From Actinomyces ruminicola (lineage in GTDB: Bacteria > Actinomycetota > Actinomycetes > Actinomycetales > Actinomycetaceae): a stretch of 64,000 nt of DNA. Every line of letters begins with the position of its first letter. Positions within the stretch are counted from its first letter, which is position 1. Location of the stretch: positions 18,678 through 82,677 of the forward strand of contig NZ_FNIM01000010.1 of NCBI RefSeq assembly GCF_900103885.1. The letters run 5' to 3'. This document shows, piece after piece, positions 26,301 through 35,252 of this stretch. The notes beneath the pieces were generated by a model. It did not search any database. It saw nothing but the letters and a program-made list of their open reading frames with translations, and had not been told where the DNA came from. The position numbers were made by a program, and so were the translations under genes.

Positions 26301-27067
26301 CTGCCGCTGCGCTGGGCGGTTGTCAGCGTGACCCCGGCGGCGACGGCCCGGCGCAGCACGTCCCAGACGCGTGCGGGCAGCGCACCCAGGTCAATCACGG
26401 AGTTGCTGTAGTAGTAATCGCCATAGGGGTCCATGGCTGCCAGCTCGGCCAGGGCGGCCAGCACCTCCGGAGCCACTTCACCGGTCAGGTCCCCGTTCAT
26501 GAGGCCGCGCCAGGAGATGCCCTGCTTGACCCAGCCGCGCTTGCCGGCGATCAGCGGGCGCAGGTGCAGGCGACCCGGGCGGGCGGAGGCGAATCCGAAG
26601 CGGCCGGCACTATGGGAGCCGGCTCCGGCGCGCGCGGTCTCGGTGTCCGCAACCTCAATGGCGACGGCCCGGCGCGCGTTCTGCCGGGTGCGCAGCAGCT
26701 GGGTCAGGCGGCGCTCCCAGTCGGCGTCCCCGGGCGGCGCGGCGGAGGCCCGGGCCTGGCGCCGGGCGGTCAGGACCAGGGCGGCCGTGTGCTTGCAGTT
26801 GCCGCCCACCGGGCAGGAGCAGGTACCCGACCAGCTCACGCGCTCGCCGGAGCTGCGGGCGTAGACCATGGTCTGGTAGATCCGCCCCTGCGCGCCGCGA
26901 ACCGCGGCGGCCAGAATCTCGCCGTTTCCAGATACGGACAGGTTGGCGACCCTACGTTCATCCGCGTAGCGGCGCCCGCGTCCGAAGGCCGCCGAGCCGA
27001 CCACGCTCGCGATCTCGGCGTCGGCGATCCGTGCCGGCCAGTCCTCGGGCGTGATCTCTCGGGCCAT
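23366..27067 (-). CDS. SWIM zinc-finger SNF2-family helicase/ATPase
   Basis: A 1,233-residue SF2 ATPase. The N-terminal SWIM zinc finger is CSCPVGGNCKH at residues 83-93. After a long middle region comes the SNF2 core: DDMGLGKTVQVLAVVQR (motif I, about residue 730), VLDEAQFVKN (motif II, about residue 850), ITGTPLEN (motif III), ALVFSQFTRYLAGV and LISLKAGGFGLTLTEADYV, ending with WWNPQAEEQAVDRTHRIGQ (motifs V-VI). Such proteins translocate on double-stranded DNA and remodel protein-DNA or RNA-polymerase complexes. It lies 101 bp downstream of the giant HEPN-helicase gene on the same strand. It is widespread in actinobacteria, so a defence role is not implied. Confidence 0.92.
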   Translation of the reverse strand: MAREITPEDWPARIADAEIASVVGSAAFGRGRRYADERRVANLSVSGNGEILAAAVRGAQGRIYQTMVYARSSGERVSWSGTCSCPVGGNCKHTAALVLTARRQARASAAPPGDADWERRLTQLLRTRQNARRAVAIEVADTETARAGAGSHSAGRFGFASARPGRLHLRPLIAGKRGWVKQGISWRGLMNGDLTGEVAPEVLAALAELAAMDPYGDYYYSNSVIDLGALPARVWDVLRRAVAAGVTLTTAQRSGSPVRILSGLRAGVGVRRQADGTALIRPALDFDAVAGLVLGEGRGPEARALGDPTHAYALAGTDGALNLMPLEPPPGEVLGRLLSRHEQVTIPAADVERFEREHLGRIASVLPIVDLDPSLSVPDVGTPVAVLHVGLDAAAHRAETSWSIRYLTAAGSSCGEVAVGGLAELLTGPGPLEWRDPVGASGMAGTGADDESRSAVVAESDSGRRLDQAPSTRDAEAEDRLARRIIDACTPLVPTHGRLWQPGSFTAMNTARLITRALPVLEGVEGVVVEISGRVPDYREAEETPLITTAVEDDDEHLDWFSLRVRVRVGQEDVPIERLMTAVAQGTEEVLLDSGKWINLTDRPEIVRLARLMEEGRDLRDPHSRSAGDLAVTAFQAGLYAELEQLGVIGEATRRWREGVERLLAVTSAAEAGSGPGGGTGTGDASGASGTAGLLDAPVPEGLRAQLRPYQLDGYRWLALLQSTGLGGILADDMGLGKTVQVLAVVQRMVEQRTAGVAAAQNGAADGEASPQPGALRDGPVLVVAPTSVVGAWAEQAARFCPDLRVRAINRTRAKRDESLEEIRSDADLVVTSYTIARIEEEDFTAVDWAWVVLDEAQFVKNHNAVTYKAMRRLRTPSTVAITGTPLENSLMDLWSLLSITAPGLLPGPDRFAELYRRPVEHGDDSALASLRARIRPFLLRRTKEAVAADLPAKNEQILSVELAPGHRRAYDRRLARERQKVLGLLEEDTAQSRFTALKSLTILRQMALDPALVEGPDAEELASGRRGTALVGEAEAGSTGSGRAAVKRRRSRPTAKVEVLLETLQPVVAEGHRALVFSQFTRYLAGVRQALEAAGMRTAYLDGTTTNRQEVIDAFRGGDAEVFLISLKAGGFGLTLTEADYVFLLDPWWNPQAEEQAVDRTHRIGQDKPVMVYRLVSAGTIEEKVMALKEKKAELFDRVVEGSGDGAASPGAASAGRARLTAQEIRELLGGE

Positions 27068-27168
27068 GCCCTCACCATACGGGCGGGGTCCGACACATAT
27101 CGAACCGACTTGGCGCGACGGCAGGTCGGCCAGAGGTCCGAGCCTCCAGGTCCCTCAGCCCCGCCGTG

Positions 27169-30100
27169 CTACCACCCGTCGTCCTCCCGCTCGACCTCCG
27201 CCAACGCATCGGTAAGGGCCTTCTTCACTCCGCTGGCACTGAGCCTGCGCTTCTTGACGCTGAGGCGTTTGAGCGCCTGATTGCAAAGATCCTCGGTGGA
27301 GACCCATCCGGCTGAGCCGGCACGGACTTCACGCATCAGCGCCACCAGTTCACGGGGGTGGATCTCCTCGATGGAGTCCACGTGATCCAGCGCATGACGC
27401 CGGTAGTGCACGGGCATCCGGGCAGCGTCCATGCTCCGCCACACGAACCCTGCGGCATCGGTATAGGCGAATGCGTCGCCCAGCAGCGCATCGACCTTCT
27501 CCTCCCGGGAGCTCACCACTCGGGTGAGCCCGTAGGCACGGCAGAGCTTGACGATCAGCCGATGCCGGGTGAGTGGGGACTCGACGTCGCAGATGGCGCG
27601 AGCCGTCTCGACGACCTGTGCGCGTTCCGGCGAGTCCACGTCCTGTGCGCGGTTGAGCACCTCCAGCGGATACACGCCCACGGGCCGCCACTGCCGGTAC
27701 TCCGTCGTGGTCAGTGGCGTAGCCTCTGAAGCAGCCGCAGCATCCGGCGCAGCGGGTTGCGTCTGCTCGGGCAGGGGCTCTGACGCCAAGACCTCCGTGG
27801 GCGTCGGCGCTGCCTCTGTCTCCGCCGCCGTGGGCTGCGGCCGGGAGGGCGGTGTCGGCGCCGACGCCGCCGACACCGAGGACATCGCAGACGCTGCATC
27901 CGGCGCGCCTCCCGAGGCGGCGAGCAGGCGCGCGGCCACGGCATCCGCATCAGCCACCCAGGTGGGCATCCAGACGCGCTCAATCCGCTCCCACCCCATG
28001 GAATGCAGCACATCGACCGGCAACAGGTCCCGGTCAGTGGCGCTCGCCCGCCGGTTCCAGCCGGGCCCGTCCAGCAGCACCGCCACGCGCCTCCCCCCGG
28101 CCCCGGTGACCACCAGGTCGATCTCGAAGTCCGAGTGCCCGACGCCGGACATCACCTCCGCGCCCGCCTCCCGCAAGCGCTCGGCGATCTGGTCTCGGTG
28201 CAGGTCCACGGAGGCGACCGAGCGCGGTCGGCCGTGCGGCGCAATACCGCTGCGGGCCCGCCCCAGGTACTCGCGCAGGTCCTTCACCCCCTGGTGGGTG
28301 GAGCGCTCGGCGTGCAGGTCCTCCGGGTCGAAGCTGGAGAATACGACCACCTGCCTGCGGGCCCGAGTAATCGCCACATTCAGCCGCCGCTGACCGCCGG
28401 CCTGGCTCAGGGACCCGAAGTTGAGCGGCAGGTCGCCGCGCTCGTTGGCTGAGAAGGTCACCGACACCAGGATCGTGTCGCGCTCCTCCCCCTGAACATT
28501 GTTCAGGTTGCGCACGAACAGGCCATCAGGCGCCTTCAGCGCGTCAATGATGCGCTTGCGGCCGCTGTTTCGCAGCTCGGCCTCGATCAACTCGCACTGG
28601 TGATTGTTGAAGGTGATGATTCCCAGCGACGGGGTGGCCTGCGGTGATGCCTCAAAGCGCCTGCTGACCTCGTCTACGATCTGCCGGGCCTCCACGGGGT
28701 TGGTGTTGGGTCTGATACCGCGGTGCTTGGCCGTCTCGGCGCGGTAGTAGGTGCCGTTGACGCGCCGCAGCGAGATGCCGTAGCCGTCCGGCCCGTCGTC
28801 CGGAGCTGCGGCCATCACCAGTGGGCTCGGGAAGGACAGCAGCCTTCCGTCGTAGTAGTGCCGGTTGGAGAAGGCGATGAGTGACTCGACCCGGCTGCGG
28901 TAGTGCCAGGTCAGGCGGCGGGTTGGGAGGCCTAGCTCCAGGCAGCGGTCGAGGATCGAGTCCGCGCCGCCGTCCCCGGAGGCGCTACGACCAGTTGCGG
29001 CCGCCGTGCCCGGCGAGGGCGTGGGCGGCATCTGCTTGGGGTCCCCCACCACCACTGCGGTGTGGCCCCGCCCCAGGGCGCCGACGGCGTCGGCGACGGT
29101 GATCTGGGAGGCCTCGTCGAAGACCACCATATCCACGTAACGCCTGTTCGGCGGGAAGAAGCGGGCCACCGAGTCCGGGGACACCAGGATGCAGGGGGTG
29201 ATCGCGGTGATCAGGTCCCAGTAGGAGTTGACCAGCTCACGGACATTCAAAGTGCCCTTGCGGCGCTCGAGCTCGCGGCGCAGCTTCTCGGCGCGGTCCC
29301 CGGACTCGCGCAGCACGCGGTCGCGACGCCTCAGGACCTCATCGAGCAGCTCGGGCGCCAGCTGTTCGCGCAGGCTCGCCTGCAACCGCCGGTACTCGTC
29401 CAGCTGCGCCTCGTGCTTGCCCGCGTCGAAGCCGTCCAGCCCGCTACGGGTGGCGCAGGCGTTGAAGACTGCCTGCACATGCGGCGCCGCGGACGTCCCC
29501 ATGGCCTCCACCAGTGCCTGGCGAGCCGCATAGTAGGACTTGCCCTCCTGCCCCGGTGCGTGCAGGTGCTCGCGATACGCCTCCAGCTCGCCCCGCGAGT
29601 CCGTCAGCTGGCGACGCAGTCCCGCCATTGCCGCGGCGTCGTGGCCGGGTGCCTGCAGCTCCAGTGCCCTGCGTAGCGCCTCGCGAACCCGGGTGGGGCG
29701 CATGCCGTTGTCGTGCAGGTTGAGCAGCAGGTCCCCGATGCCGGTCTCCTCGCCCAGGCGCCGGGCGACGACGTCGAGCGCGGACTGCTTCTCCGCCACG
29801 AACATGACGGTGCGCCCCAGCGCCAGGGAACGGAAGATGAGGTTGGCGACCGTCTGGGACTTCCCCGTGCCGGGAGGCCCCTCAACCACCAGGTTGCGCC
29901 CGGAGACGGCGTCGGCGATCACCTGGGCCTGGGCGGAGTCCGCCACCAGGGGCAGGTTCTCCACTACCTCATCGAGATCCGTCGCCGGCCCGGCCGCCTG
30001 ATCCGCAGCGCCGGCGCCGGGAGTGCCGTCCAGCAGGCGCGCCACCAGCGGATTGGCGATTATGGTCGGCCAGTCCTCCGCGAGGTCCCGCCACATGCGG

Positions 30101-32346
30101 TAAGTGGAGAAGCGGAACAGCCCGAGGTGGACGGTGGGCTCGACGCGGTCGCGGCGACCTGCGGCACGCAGCTGCTGACGCAGCTTGTCCAGCGTGGCCT
30201 CAACATTGACGCCGTGGTCGTCGTATTCGGGCTCACGCAGCGCCGTCAGCTCGATGCCCGTATCCGCCTGGAAGCGCGCGAGCAGGGAGTAGTTGGGGGT
30301 GGACACGCCGGCCTCATCCAGCGACACAATGAACGTGTCCCCCTCCCGTTCCAGCTTCACGGGGATAAGGATCAGGGGAGAGCGCACACGCTGACCATCG
30401 GCGTACCAGCAGAGCGTGCCGATCGCGAGGTACAGGTTGTTCGCCCCGGTCTCCTCCAGGGTGGTGCGAGCGGATGCGGCCAGGTTCTGTAGGCGCCGCA
30501 CGTACTCCTTGCTTCCAAGAACCGCACCCACGGTGTGCGCCTTCAGCAACTCCGTGGCGTCATCCGCCGCCTGCGCGGCGCCCCGGGCGGGCCTGCCGCC
30601 GAAGCCGGCTGCGGCCCTGAGGCCCAGGTTGTCGCGCTTGTTGACGATGTCCTCGAAGTCGCCGACGAGTTCCGGCGGCACCTTGAGCTCGATCGCTGAG
30701 CGCGCGGTGCGGTCGATCAGCGGGTTGCGCAGGGACAGGTCTAGCAGGGACCGTTTCCACTCCTCCACGCGCGCCGGTGCCGCATCCGCCGCCCGCCCGG
30801 TGCCCGGCTCGGGCGCCGGGCGCGTCTGGTCTGCGGGCGCGGGCGTCGGAGCGGACAGGCCCGCAGCATCCTGTTCCGCCCGGGCGGCGGACGGGGGCAG
30901 GGGCAGCTCCACGACGACGTCGTCCTCGTCGCGTTCGAGCACCGGCTGCGGCACCGCACCGCCGGAGCGTGCCGCAGCGAGCGGAACCACCAGGGTCAGT
31001 TCTGCGAGGGTGGCCTCCACGATCTGCTGGGCCGCGTCACCCGGCGCGTGTAGCACCCCCGCGGGCGAGCACAGCGCGGCAACCGGGTCTATCAGTCCGA
31101 TGCCGCCCTGCCGCACCCCTGCGGCGAAGGCCTCCGGGGAGCCATCCGTGCTCGCCGCGTCATTCCTCGCGTAGCCGAGCAGCACCGAGGCGGGCGTCAG
31201 CGCCAGCACCGGGTGGCCCCCGAGCTGTTCCAGGATGCCGGCGAGCAGGACTGCGACGTCGAGCGCGCTGCCGGAACGCGCATCCATGACCTCGCCCGCG
31301 GTGCGGACCGTAAGCGGATCCCGCCCTCGAAAACCACCCCCGTCCGCTGCGATGCCGCGACTGCGCAGTAGGGCGCAGGCCGCATCGGCAACGTCGTCGG
31401 GTGCAAAGGCGGCTGTACCCAGGCCGGCGCGCAAGCGCGCCTGTGCTGCCAGCGCCTGAACCGCAGGCTGATCGGGCTGGACGAAGGTCGCCAGCGCCGG
31501 GCCGGCCCAACAGTCGCCTCCGGTCTGCTGCCACTGGCGCGGGGGCAATGCGGACAGGGCATCAATCCGGCGGACCAGCTTCGCACCATCCCGAGTGCGC
31601 AGCTCCACGCGCACGTGCGCAGGACCCGGCTGATCGACCTGCGCCAGGTTGTCCCGGTTCAGTTTCAAGGCCCTGCTGGTGTGCAGTTCGCGCTGCGCAC
31701 CCGCGTCGCAGGTGAACCGCCACGGCTCGACCAGCTCGTGGCCGCCGTCGTCCTCAATAATGGTCACGGTCGCCTCGACGGGGCCCGGGGCGCCTGCCGC
31801 AGAGTCGGGAAGGCTCAGGGCAACGGATACCTCCGCCTCCAGGCCTGCGACCGCGTGCGCGTAGCCGATCACGGGCGCGCACTCGACCTTGATGTCGACG
31901 GCGTCGAGCGGGCCGCGGCGGGCGCCCCGGCCGTCGTCGATGCTGCCTATGAGCTCGCGTATCTGTTCACGCCCCGACTCAGCTCTAATGAGCCGCAGCA
32001 GCTCACTCACGGCCACCAGGGCCGCGAGGGTCTTGTCGGCGTCGAAACGAGCCCCGTGTACCGCTTGATTGCGGAAGCGGCGCACCTCGTGCAGCTTGCT
32101 GCCCGCGCCCGGTGGCAGCGGCATGAGGTAGCGGCCGTTGGAGCCACGCGCGGTAAGGATGCGGATCTGGATGGACAGGTCCGCCAGGTCGGGGAGCTCC
32201 GGAACCGGGCCCGACCCGGCGAGCAGAGCACGCAGCATTTCAGGTGTGCAACGATTCCCCAGCGTGTTGCGCAGGTAGCGCTCCAGGTAAGGCGGGAGAA
32301 CGCTGAGCATGCCGTGCAGGGCCAGGTCGTGATTACTGAGCTTCAT
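27169..32346 (-). CDS. Giant HEPN-SF1 helicase-nuclease fusion (DUF4011/DUF3320), Hhe-like
   Basis: A 1,725-residue multidomain protein. Residues 1-125 form a Swt1-type HEPN domain with the RNase motif RNxxxH intact at residues 92-97 (RNQAVH). DUF4011 starts near residue 525 (WKRSLLDLSLRNPLID). An SF1 helicase follows, with Walker A EGPPGTGKSQTVANL near 820 and Walker B DMVVFDEASQIT near 1070, then ITRARRQVVVFSS. A Vsr/MTES_1575-like endonuclease fold lies near 1380-1460 (FEIDLVVTG, VAVLLDGPGW), and DUF3320 near 1540-1670 (YPLEVLNRA). This order matches the single-gene Hhe antiphage protein known from defence-system screens, so an antiphage role is inferred. The ATG at 32346 opens directly at the HEPN domain. 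Confidence 0.9.
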   Translation of the reverse strand: MKLSNHDLALHGMLSVLPPYLERYLRNTLGNRCTPEMLRALLAGSGPVPELPDLADLSIQIRILTARGSNGRYLMPLPPGAGSKLHEVRRFRNQAVHGARFDADKTLAALVAVSELLRLIRAESGREQIRELIGSIDDGRGARRGPLDAVDIKVECAPVIGYAHAVAGLEAEVSVALSLPDSAAGAPGPVEATVTIIEDDGGHELVEPWRFTCDAGAQRELHTSRALKLNRDNLAQVDQPGPAHVRVELRTRDGAKLVRRIDALSALPPRQWQQTGGDCWAGPALATFVQPDQPAVQALAAQARLRAGLGTAAFAPDDVADAACALLRSRGIAADGGGFRGRDPLTVRTAGEVMDARSGSALDVAVLLAGILEQLGGHPVLALTPASVLLGYARNDAASTDGSPEAFAAGVRQGGIGLIDPVAALCSPAGVLHAPGDAAQQIVEATLAELTLVVPLAAARSGGAVPQPVLERDEDDVVVELPLPPSAARAEQDAAGLSAPTPAPADQTRPAPEPGTGRAADAAPARVEEWKRSLLDLSLRNPLIDRTARSAIELKVPPELVGDFEDIVNKRDNLGLRAAAGFGGRPARGAAQAADDATELLKAHTVGAVLGSKEYVRRLQNLAASARTTLEETGANNLYLAIGTLCWYADGQRVRSPLILIPVKLEREGDTFIVSLDEAGVSTPNYSLLARFQADTGIELTALREPEYDDHGVNVEATLDKLRQQLRAAGRRDRVEPTVHLGLFRFSTYRMWRDLAEDWPTIIANPLVARLLDGTPGAGAADQAAGPATDLDEVVENLPLVADSAQAQVIADAVSGRNLVVEGPPGTGKSQTVANLIFRSLALGRTVMFVAEKQSALDVVARRLGEETGIGDLLLNLHDNGMRPTRVREALRRALELQAPGHDAAAMAGLRRQLTDSRGELEAYREHLHAPGQEGKSYYAARQALVEAMGTSAAPHVQAVFNACATRSGLDGFDAGKHEAQLDEYRRLQASLREQLAPELLDEVLRRRDRVLRESGDRAEKLRRELERRKGTLNVRELVNSYWDLITAITPCILVSPDSVARFFPPNRRYVDMVVFDEASQITVADAVGALGRGHTAVVVGDPKQMPPTPSPGTAAATGRSASGDGGADSILDRCLELGLPTRRLTWHYRSRVESLIAFSNRHYYDGRLLSFPSPLVMAAAPDDGPDGYGISLRRVNGTYYRAETAKHRGIRPNTNPVEARQIVDEVSRRFEASPQATPSLGIITFNNHQCELIEAELRNSGRKRIIDALKAPDGLFVRNLNNVQGEERDTILVSVTFSANERGDLPLNFGSLSQAGGQRRLNVAITRARRQVVVFSSFDPEDLHAERSTHQGVKDLREYLGRARSGIAPHGRPRSVASVDLHRDQIAERLREAGAEVMSGVGHSDFEIDLVVTGAGGRRVAVLLDGPGWNRRASATDRDLLPVDVLHSMGWERIERVWMPTWVADADAVAARLLAASGGAPDAASAMSSVSAASAPTPPSRPQPTAAETEAAPTPTEVLASEPLPEQTQPAAPDAAAASEATPLTTTEYRQWRPVGVYPLEVLNRAQDVDSPERAQVVETARAICDVESPLTRHRLIVKLCRAYGLTRVVSSREEKVDALLGDAFAYTDAAGFVWRSMDAARMPVHYRRHALDHVDSIEEIHPRELVALMREVRAGSAGWVSTEDLCNQALKRLSVKKRRLSASGVKKALTDALAEVEREDDGW

Positions 32347-32541
32347 GGATTTCGGTGCGGAGATGGTTGAGGTTGCCCTGAGCCACCGGGCGCTTGAGCG
32401 TATGCCCAGCACTCCCCGGCGGACGGCTCCACAGGGCGGGGTGGAGCCGACTCGAGCAGGCTACCGGTTCCTCATGACACGAATTGCTAGCGGTTCGCTC
32501 CGCAGATCCTACTCAACGCCGTCGACGCACGATCTGGGCGG

Positions 32542-33132
32542 TCAGTGGAGCGAGGCGTCGGCCTCGGTTACCCGCCAGGCGTGGAAGGGAACGACCAGTC
32601 CGGCCCGACTGGGGGCACACAGGAAGGGGCCGGCCTGGGCGACGGCGCCCTCGGGGAAGGGCAGCAGGCGCACCATGCGCAGGGCGGCGGTGCCGTCGGG
32701 CGCAATGAGTCCCGCGCGCATGGTGAGGGCGTCACCCTTGCGGCTGACACGGATGCGCACGCGCTTGCCCTGCCAGTCGGGCACGGGGCTCACCGACCAG
32801 TCGGAGTTGCCGGCCGTGACGACGGCGCCCAGCTGGCAGGCGCCGTCGGAGAACTCGACCCCCGCCTTGACCCAGTGCTCGGCGTCAACGCGCACCATGA
32901 CCCCGGCCTGGTCGAAGTTCTCGGTGAAGGCCGCGGTCATATCCACCTCCACCGCGCTGTCCTGCACGAAGGGTGCCAGCAGGGCATGAGCGGAGTCCAC
33001 GATGAAGCCGTAGCCGGTCCGGCGCCAGGCGTCCGACTTCTCCACGGCGGTGACCAGCAGGTCCCCGCCCCTCTCCTCGACGGCGGCGGGCGGGTTCAGC
33101 CAGTGGCCTGCGGACCAGGGAAGCGTCGTCAT
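32542..33132 (-). CDS. DUF1349 domain-containing protein
   Basis: A 196-residue protein of the DUF1349 family, a concanavalin-like beta-sandwich. Recognisable blocks are the opening WSAGHWLNPPA, then DSAVEVDMTAAFTENFDQAGVMVR and WVKAGVEF, and the end AVAQAGPFLCAPSRAGLVV. No enzyme activity is established for the family. There is no signal peptide, so it is cytoplasmic. It lies in a leftward series between DUF5131 and the Hhe-like gene, with gaps of 60 to 195 bp, and could be an independent unit. Confidence 0.82.
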   Translation of the reverse strand: MTTLPWSAGHWLNPPAAVEERGGDLLVTAVEKSDAWRRTGYGFIVDSAHALLAPFVQDSAVEVDMTAAFTENFDQAGVMVRVDAEHWVKAGVEFSDGACQLGAVVTAGNSDWSVSPVPDWQGKRVRIRVSRKGDALTMRAGLIAPDGTAALRMVRLLPFPEGAVAQAGPFLCAPSRAGLVVPFHAWRVTEADASLH

Positions 33133-33194
33133 GATCCGAGCCTAGCCGCGCTTGCCCCGCCTGTCGTGCGCTTGGCGCCGGGAAACGGCGCACC

Positions 33195-34070
33195 TCAGGC
33201 GCAGCGTCCCCGATACAGGCCGTTGCAGATGGGGCGGGAGCCGCAGCTCAGGCAGTCGCCGTCGAAGTGGGGCACGTGCAGCTGGGCGGCGGGGACCTCC
33301 CAACCGAGCGGGGCGCGCAGGCGCCAGGGCCTGCGGCCCTGAGCGGTGTAGGACAGGCCGGAGCGATGGGCCTGCACCGACTGGTTGCGCTTGGAGCCCA
33401 TCCGGTAGGTGCGCCCGTCCTTGATCAGCGTGGAGCCGGTCTCGATGAAGGTCATGGACACGTCCGCCTGCTCACACTGGGCGCGCAGGGAGCGGACCCA
33501 GTCGACATCGAGCGGGCGGGCGCCGCCGTAGTTCTCCCCGCCCACGATCAGTTGCTCGATCTGCCCATCGGCCAGGTAGCGGCCAAGCTCGATGGGGCCG
33601 ATCAGGGGCGCGGCCATGGCGCCCTTGTGAGTGAAGGGCAGGTCGAGCAGCACGGGCAGGCGCTGGTCGGCGCGGCGCTGGTTCTCGATGGAGACGGAGA
33701 GCATGACATTGTCCCAGCCGTCGCCCCAGTCAGTGGGCAGGCAGCGGGCGACCCGGTGCGGGCGCTTGGTCAGCAGGAAGAACTTCACGTCCGGGCGGGC
33801 ACGGATGATGTCCCAGGCCTCCTCGCGCCAGGGGTCGGCCTGGCGCAGAAAGAAGTCGCTGGTCATGCATACGCGCAGCATCTCTCCGGCGCGCACCTTG
33901 TAGGCGCCGGTGCGGTCGACGGCGAGCGGGTAGCGGAAGCCGTCGGACCCGACGCGGCGGATGAGCTCGCCGTCAACACCCCAGGAGGCGTCGCGGAACA
34001 TCATGAAGCAGTGGTCGCAGCCCTCGGAGACGCGACGGCAGCCGTGCCAGGGATTCCAGGTGTCGTGCAC
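33195..34070 (-). CDS. DUF5131 (phage Gp37/Gp68) family protein
   Basis: A 291-residue radical-SAM-like barrel of the Gp37/Gp68 family. The N-terminal TWNPWHGCRRVSEGCDHC contains the family's three cysteines, which probably bind a cluster. It continues with FLLTKRPHRVARCLP and LIVGGENYGGARPLD. The C-terminus adds a second cysteine cluster, CLSCGSRPICNGLYRGRC, not typical of the short phage versions and reminiscent of auxiliary-cluster domains. These proteins often have a three-Cys-motif partner; none is adjacent. The GTG at 34070 has a strong CAGGAGGATC site. The function is unknown, but possibly a modification enzyme. Confidence 0.8.
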   Translation of the reverse strand: MHDTWNPWHGCRRVSEGCDHCFMMFRDASWGVDGELIRRVGSDGFRYPLAVDRTGAYKVRAGEMLRVCMTSDFFLRQADPWREEAWDIIRARPDVKFFLLTKRPHRVARCLPTDWGDGWDNVMLSVSIENQRRADQRLPVLLDLPFTHKGAMAAPLIGPIELGRYLADGQIEQLIVGGENYGGARPLDVDWVRSLRAQCEQADVSMTFIETGSTLIKDGRTYRMGSKRNQSVQAHRSGLSYTAQGRRPWRLRAPLGWEVPAAQLHVPHFDGDCLSCGSRPICNGLYRGRCA

Positions 34071-34254
34071 GATCCTCCTGTTGCGTCGGGCGGGCGAGGC
34101 CGAAGCGATACAGCCGGCAGACCTGCCGGAAGCGGAGCAATTTTACATCGATTCGAACCTATGGGGTGGCGCCAGTACGACACATCTCCCCCACTCGTCC
34201 CGCGCTATCCGGCTCGCCCCGCGCAGCCTCGGGAGAGACCGAGCTCTCACGACG

Positions 34255-34292
34255 GCGTGCGGCGCCCTCCACACACGGAGGGCGCCGCACGC
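34255..34292. terminator. Hairpin terminator
   Basis: A 16-bp perfect stem (34255-34270 with 34277-34292, starting GCGTGCGGCGCCC) and loop ACACAC, 30 bp downstream of the LpqH-like gene. Confidence 0.8.
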
Positions 34293-34321
34293 GGGCGAGA
34301 GCAGACCGCCGCCTGGTTGTG

Positions 34322-34897
34322 TCAGGGGCAGGTGATGGTGAACTCAAAGGGCTGGGTATCCGTCGAGCTACTCGGGGCGGCTTCGCCGGTGACGGTGTAG
34401 GTGGAGCCGTCGATCTCGGCCTGCACGCTGCCCGCGTCGCTGCTGTAGCCACCAATATTCGTGTAGTTAAGCGACTCTCCATCACCGGGGATGATGGTGA
34501 TCAGCGAGACTTCACTCGTGGCACCATCAACCACGAGGGATATCGACCTCACTCCCGGGTCGGTCAGTGCGGCGTCCAACGGACCAACCCCGATGACGGT
34601 GTTCCCGTCCTGCTCTCCGCACGCCACCCCGACGTTCTCGATCTCGAAGGGCTCGCCATTCAAGGTGCCGGAGAAGTCGCCGCCGACCTCGAAGTCGTCC
34701 GCGGAAAGACCCCCATCGGTTCCAGCGTCGGCTCCGGCGTCAGCTTCCGACTCGACAGTGGTAGCGGCCTGCTCCTCAGCCGACGGCGAGGCCGACTGCT
34801 CGGCGTCGTTTGAGCTGTTGCCCCCGCAGGCGGACAGCCCCAGGACGAGGGCGAACGCAGCGGTCATGGTGGCGGTCTTGACGATAGGAGTCTTCAT
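34322..34897 (-). CDS. LpqH-like lipoprotein
   Basis: A 191-residue exported lipoprotein. Residues 1-24 form a signal peptide with lipobox LSAC; an acidic Ser/Ala/Glu linker of about 45 residues follows. The C-terminal domain resembles the mycobacterial 19-kDa antigen (LpqH) family: a paired cysteine near residue 93 (VGVACGEQ) and at the end (FEFTITCP), with SISLVVDG and YTVTGEA strands between. It would be lipid-anchored on the outer face of the cell membrane. Its role is unknown. It is closed by a strong hairpin and followed upstream by a 519-bp gap. Confidence 0.75.
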   Translation of the reverse strand: MKTPIVKTATMTAAFALVLGLSACGGNSSNDAEQSASPSAEEQAATTVESEADAGADAGTDGGLSADDFEVGGDFSGTLNGEPFEIENVGVACGEQDGNTVIGVGPLDAALTDPGVRSISLVVDGATSEVSLITIIPGDGESLNYTNIGGYSSDAGSVQAEIDGSTYTVTGEAAPSSSTDTQPFEFTITCP

Positions 34898-35252
34898 ACT
34901 TGGGTTCCTGTCTGTTGGTCGGGACGGGAGGACGGCGCCTCAGGGGCGCCCCAGCGGTGAAGCTACCAAGATTACGGTTCGGATGCACTCGCTCAGGCGT
35001 CCGGCTCAGTTCGGGGCCGGCACCTACGTCTCCCCACATCAGGGTGCGCCGAGGACCGAGACGACACCTCACACTCTGAACTGTCGTCAGCAGCCATCGA
35101 TCGACGCATTAGGGGCTCCTCGCGTTTGCGGGTGTGATGGCGAGCTTGTCTGGCCGAGGCGGCCGACGAAGGTGCTCAGGCGCCCGGCACCAGTAAGCAG
35201 GCGCGGCTCCATTCGCGGGCACCTAACGCGAGCGAGCCGGAGAGGGCCGGAT
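34898..35252. other. Intergenic stretch without a recognisable gene
   Basis: It contains the ribosome site AGGAACC of the LpqH-like gene and a small GGCGCC/GGCGCC dyad at about 34936-34952. No coding frame with family features or clear promoter was seen. Repeat element C follows. Confidence 0.5.
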
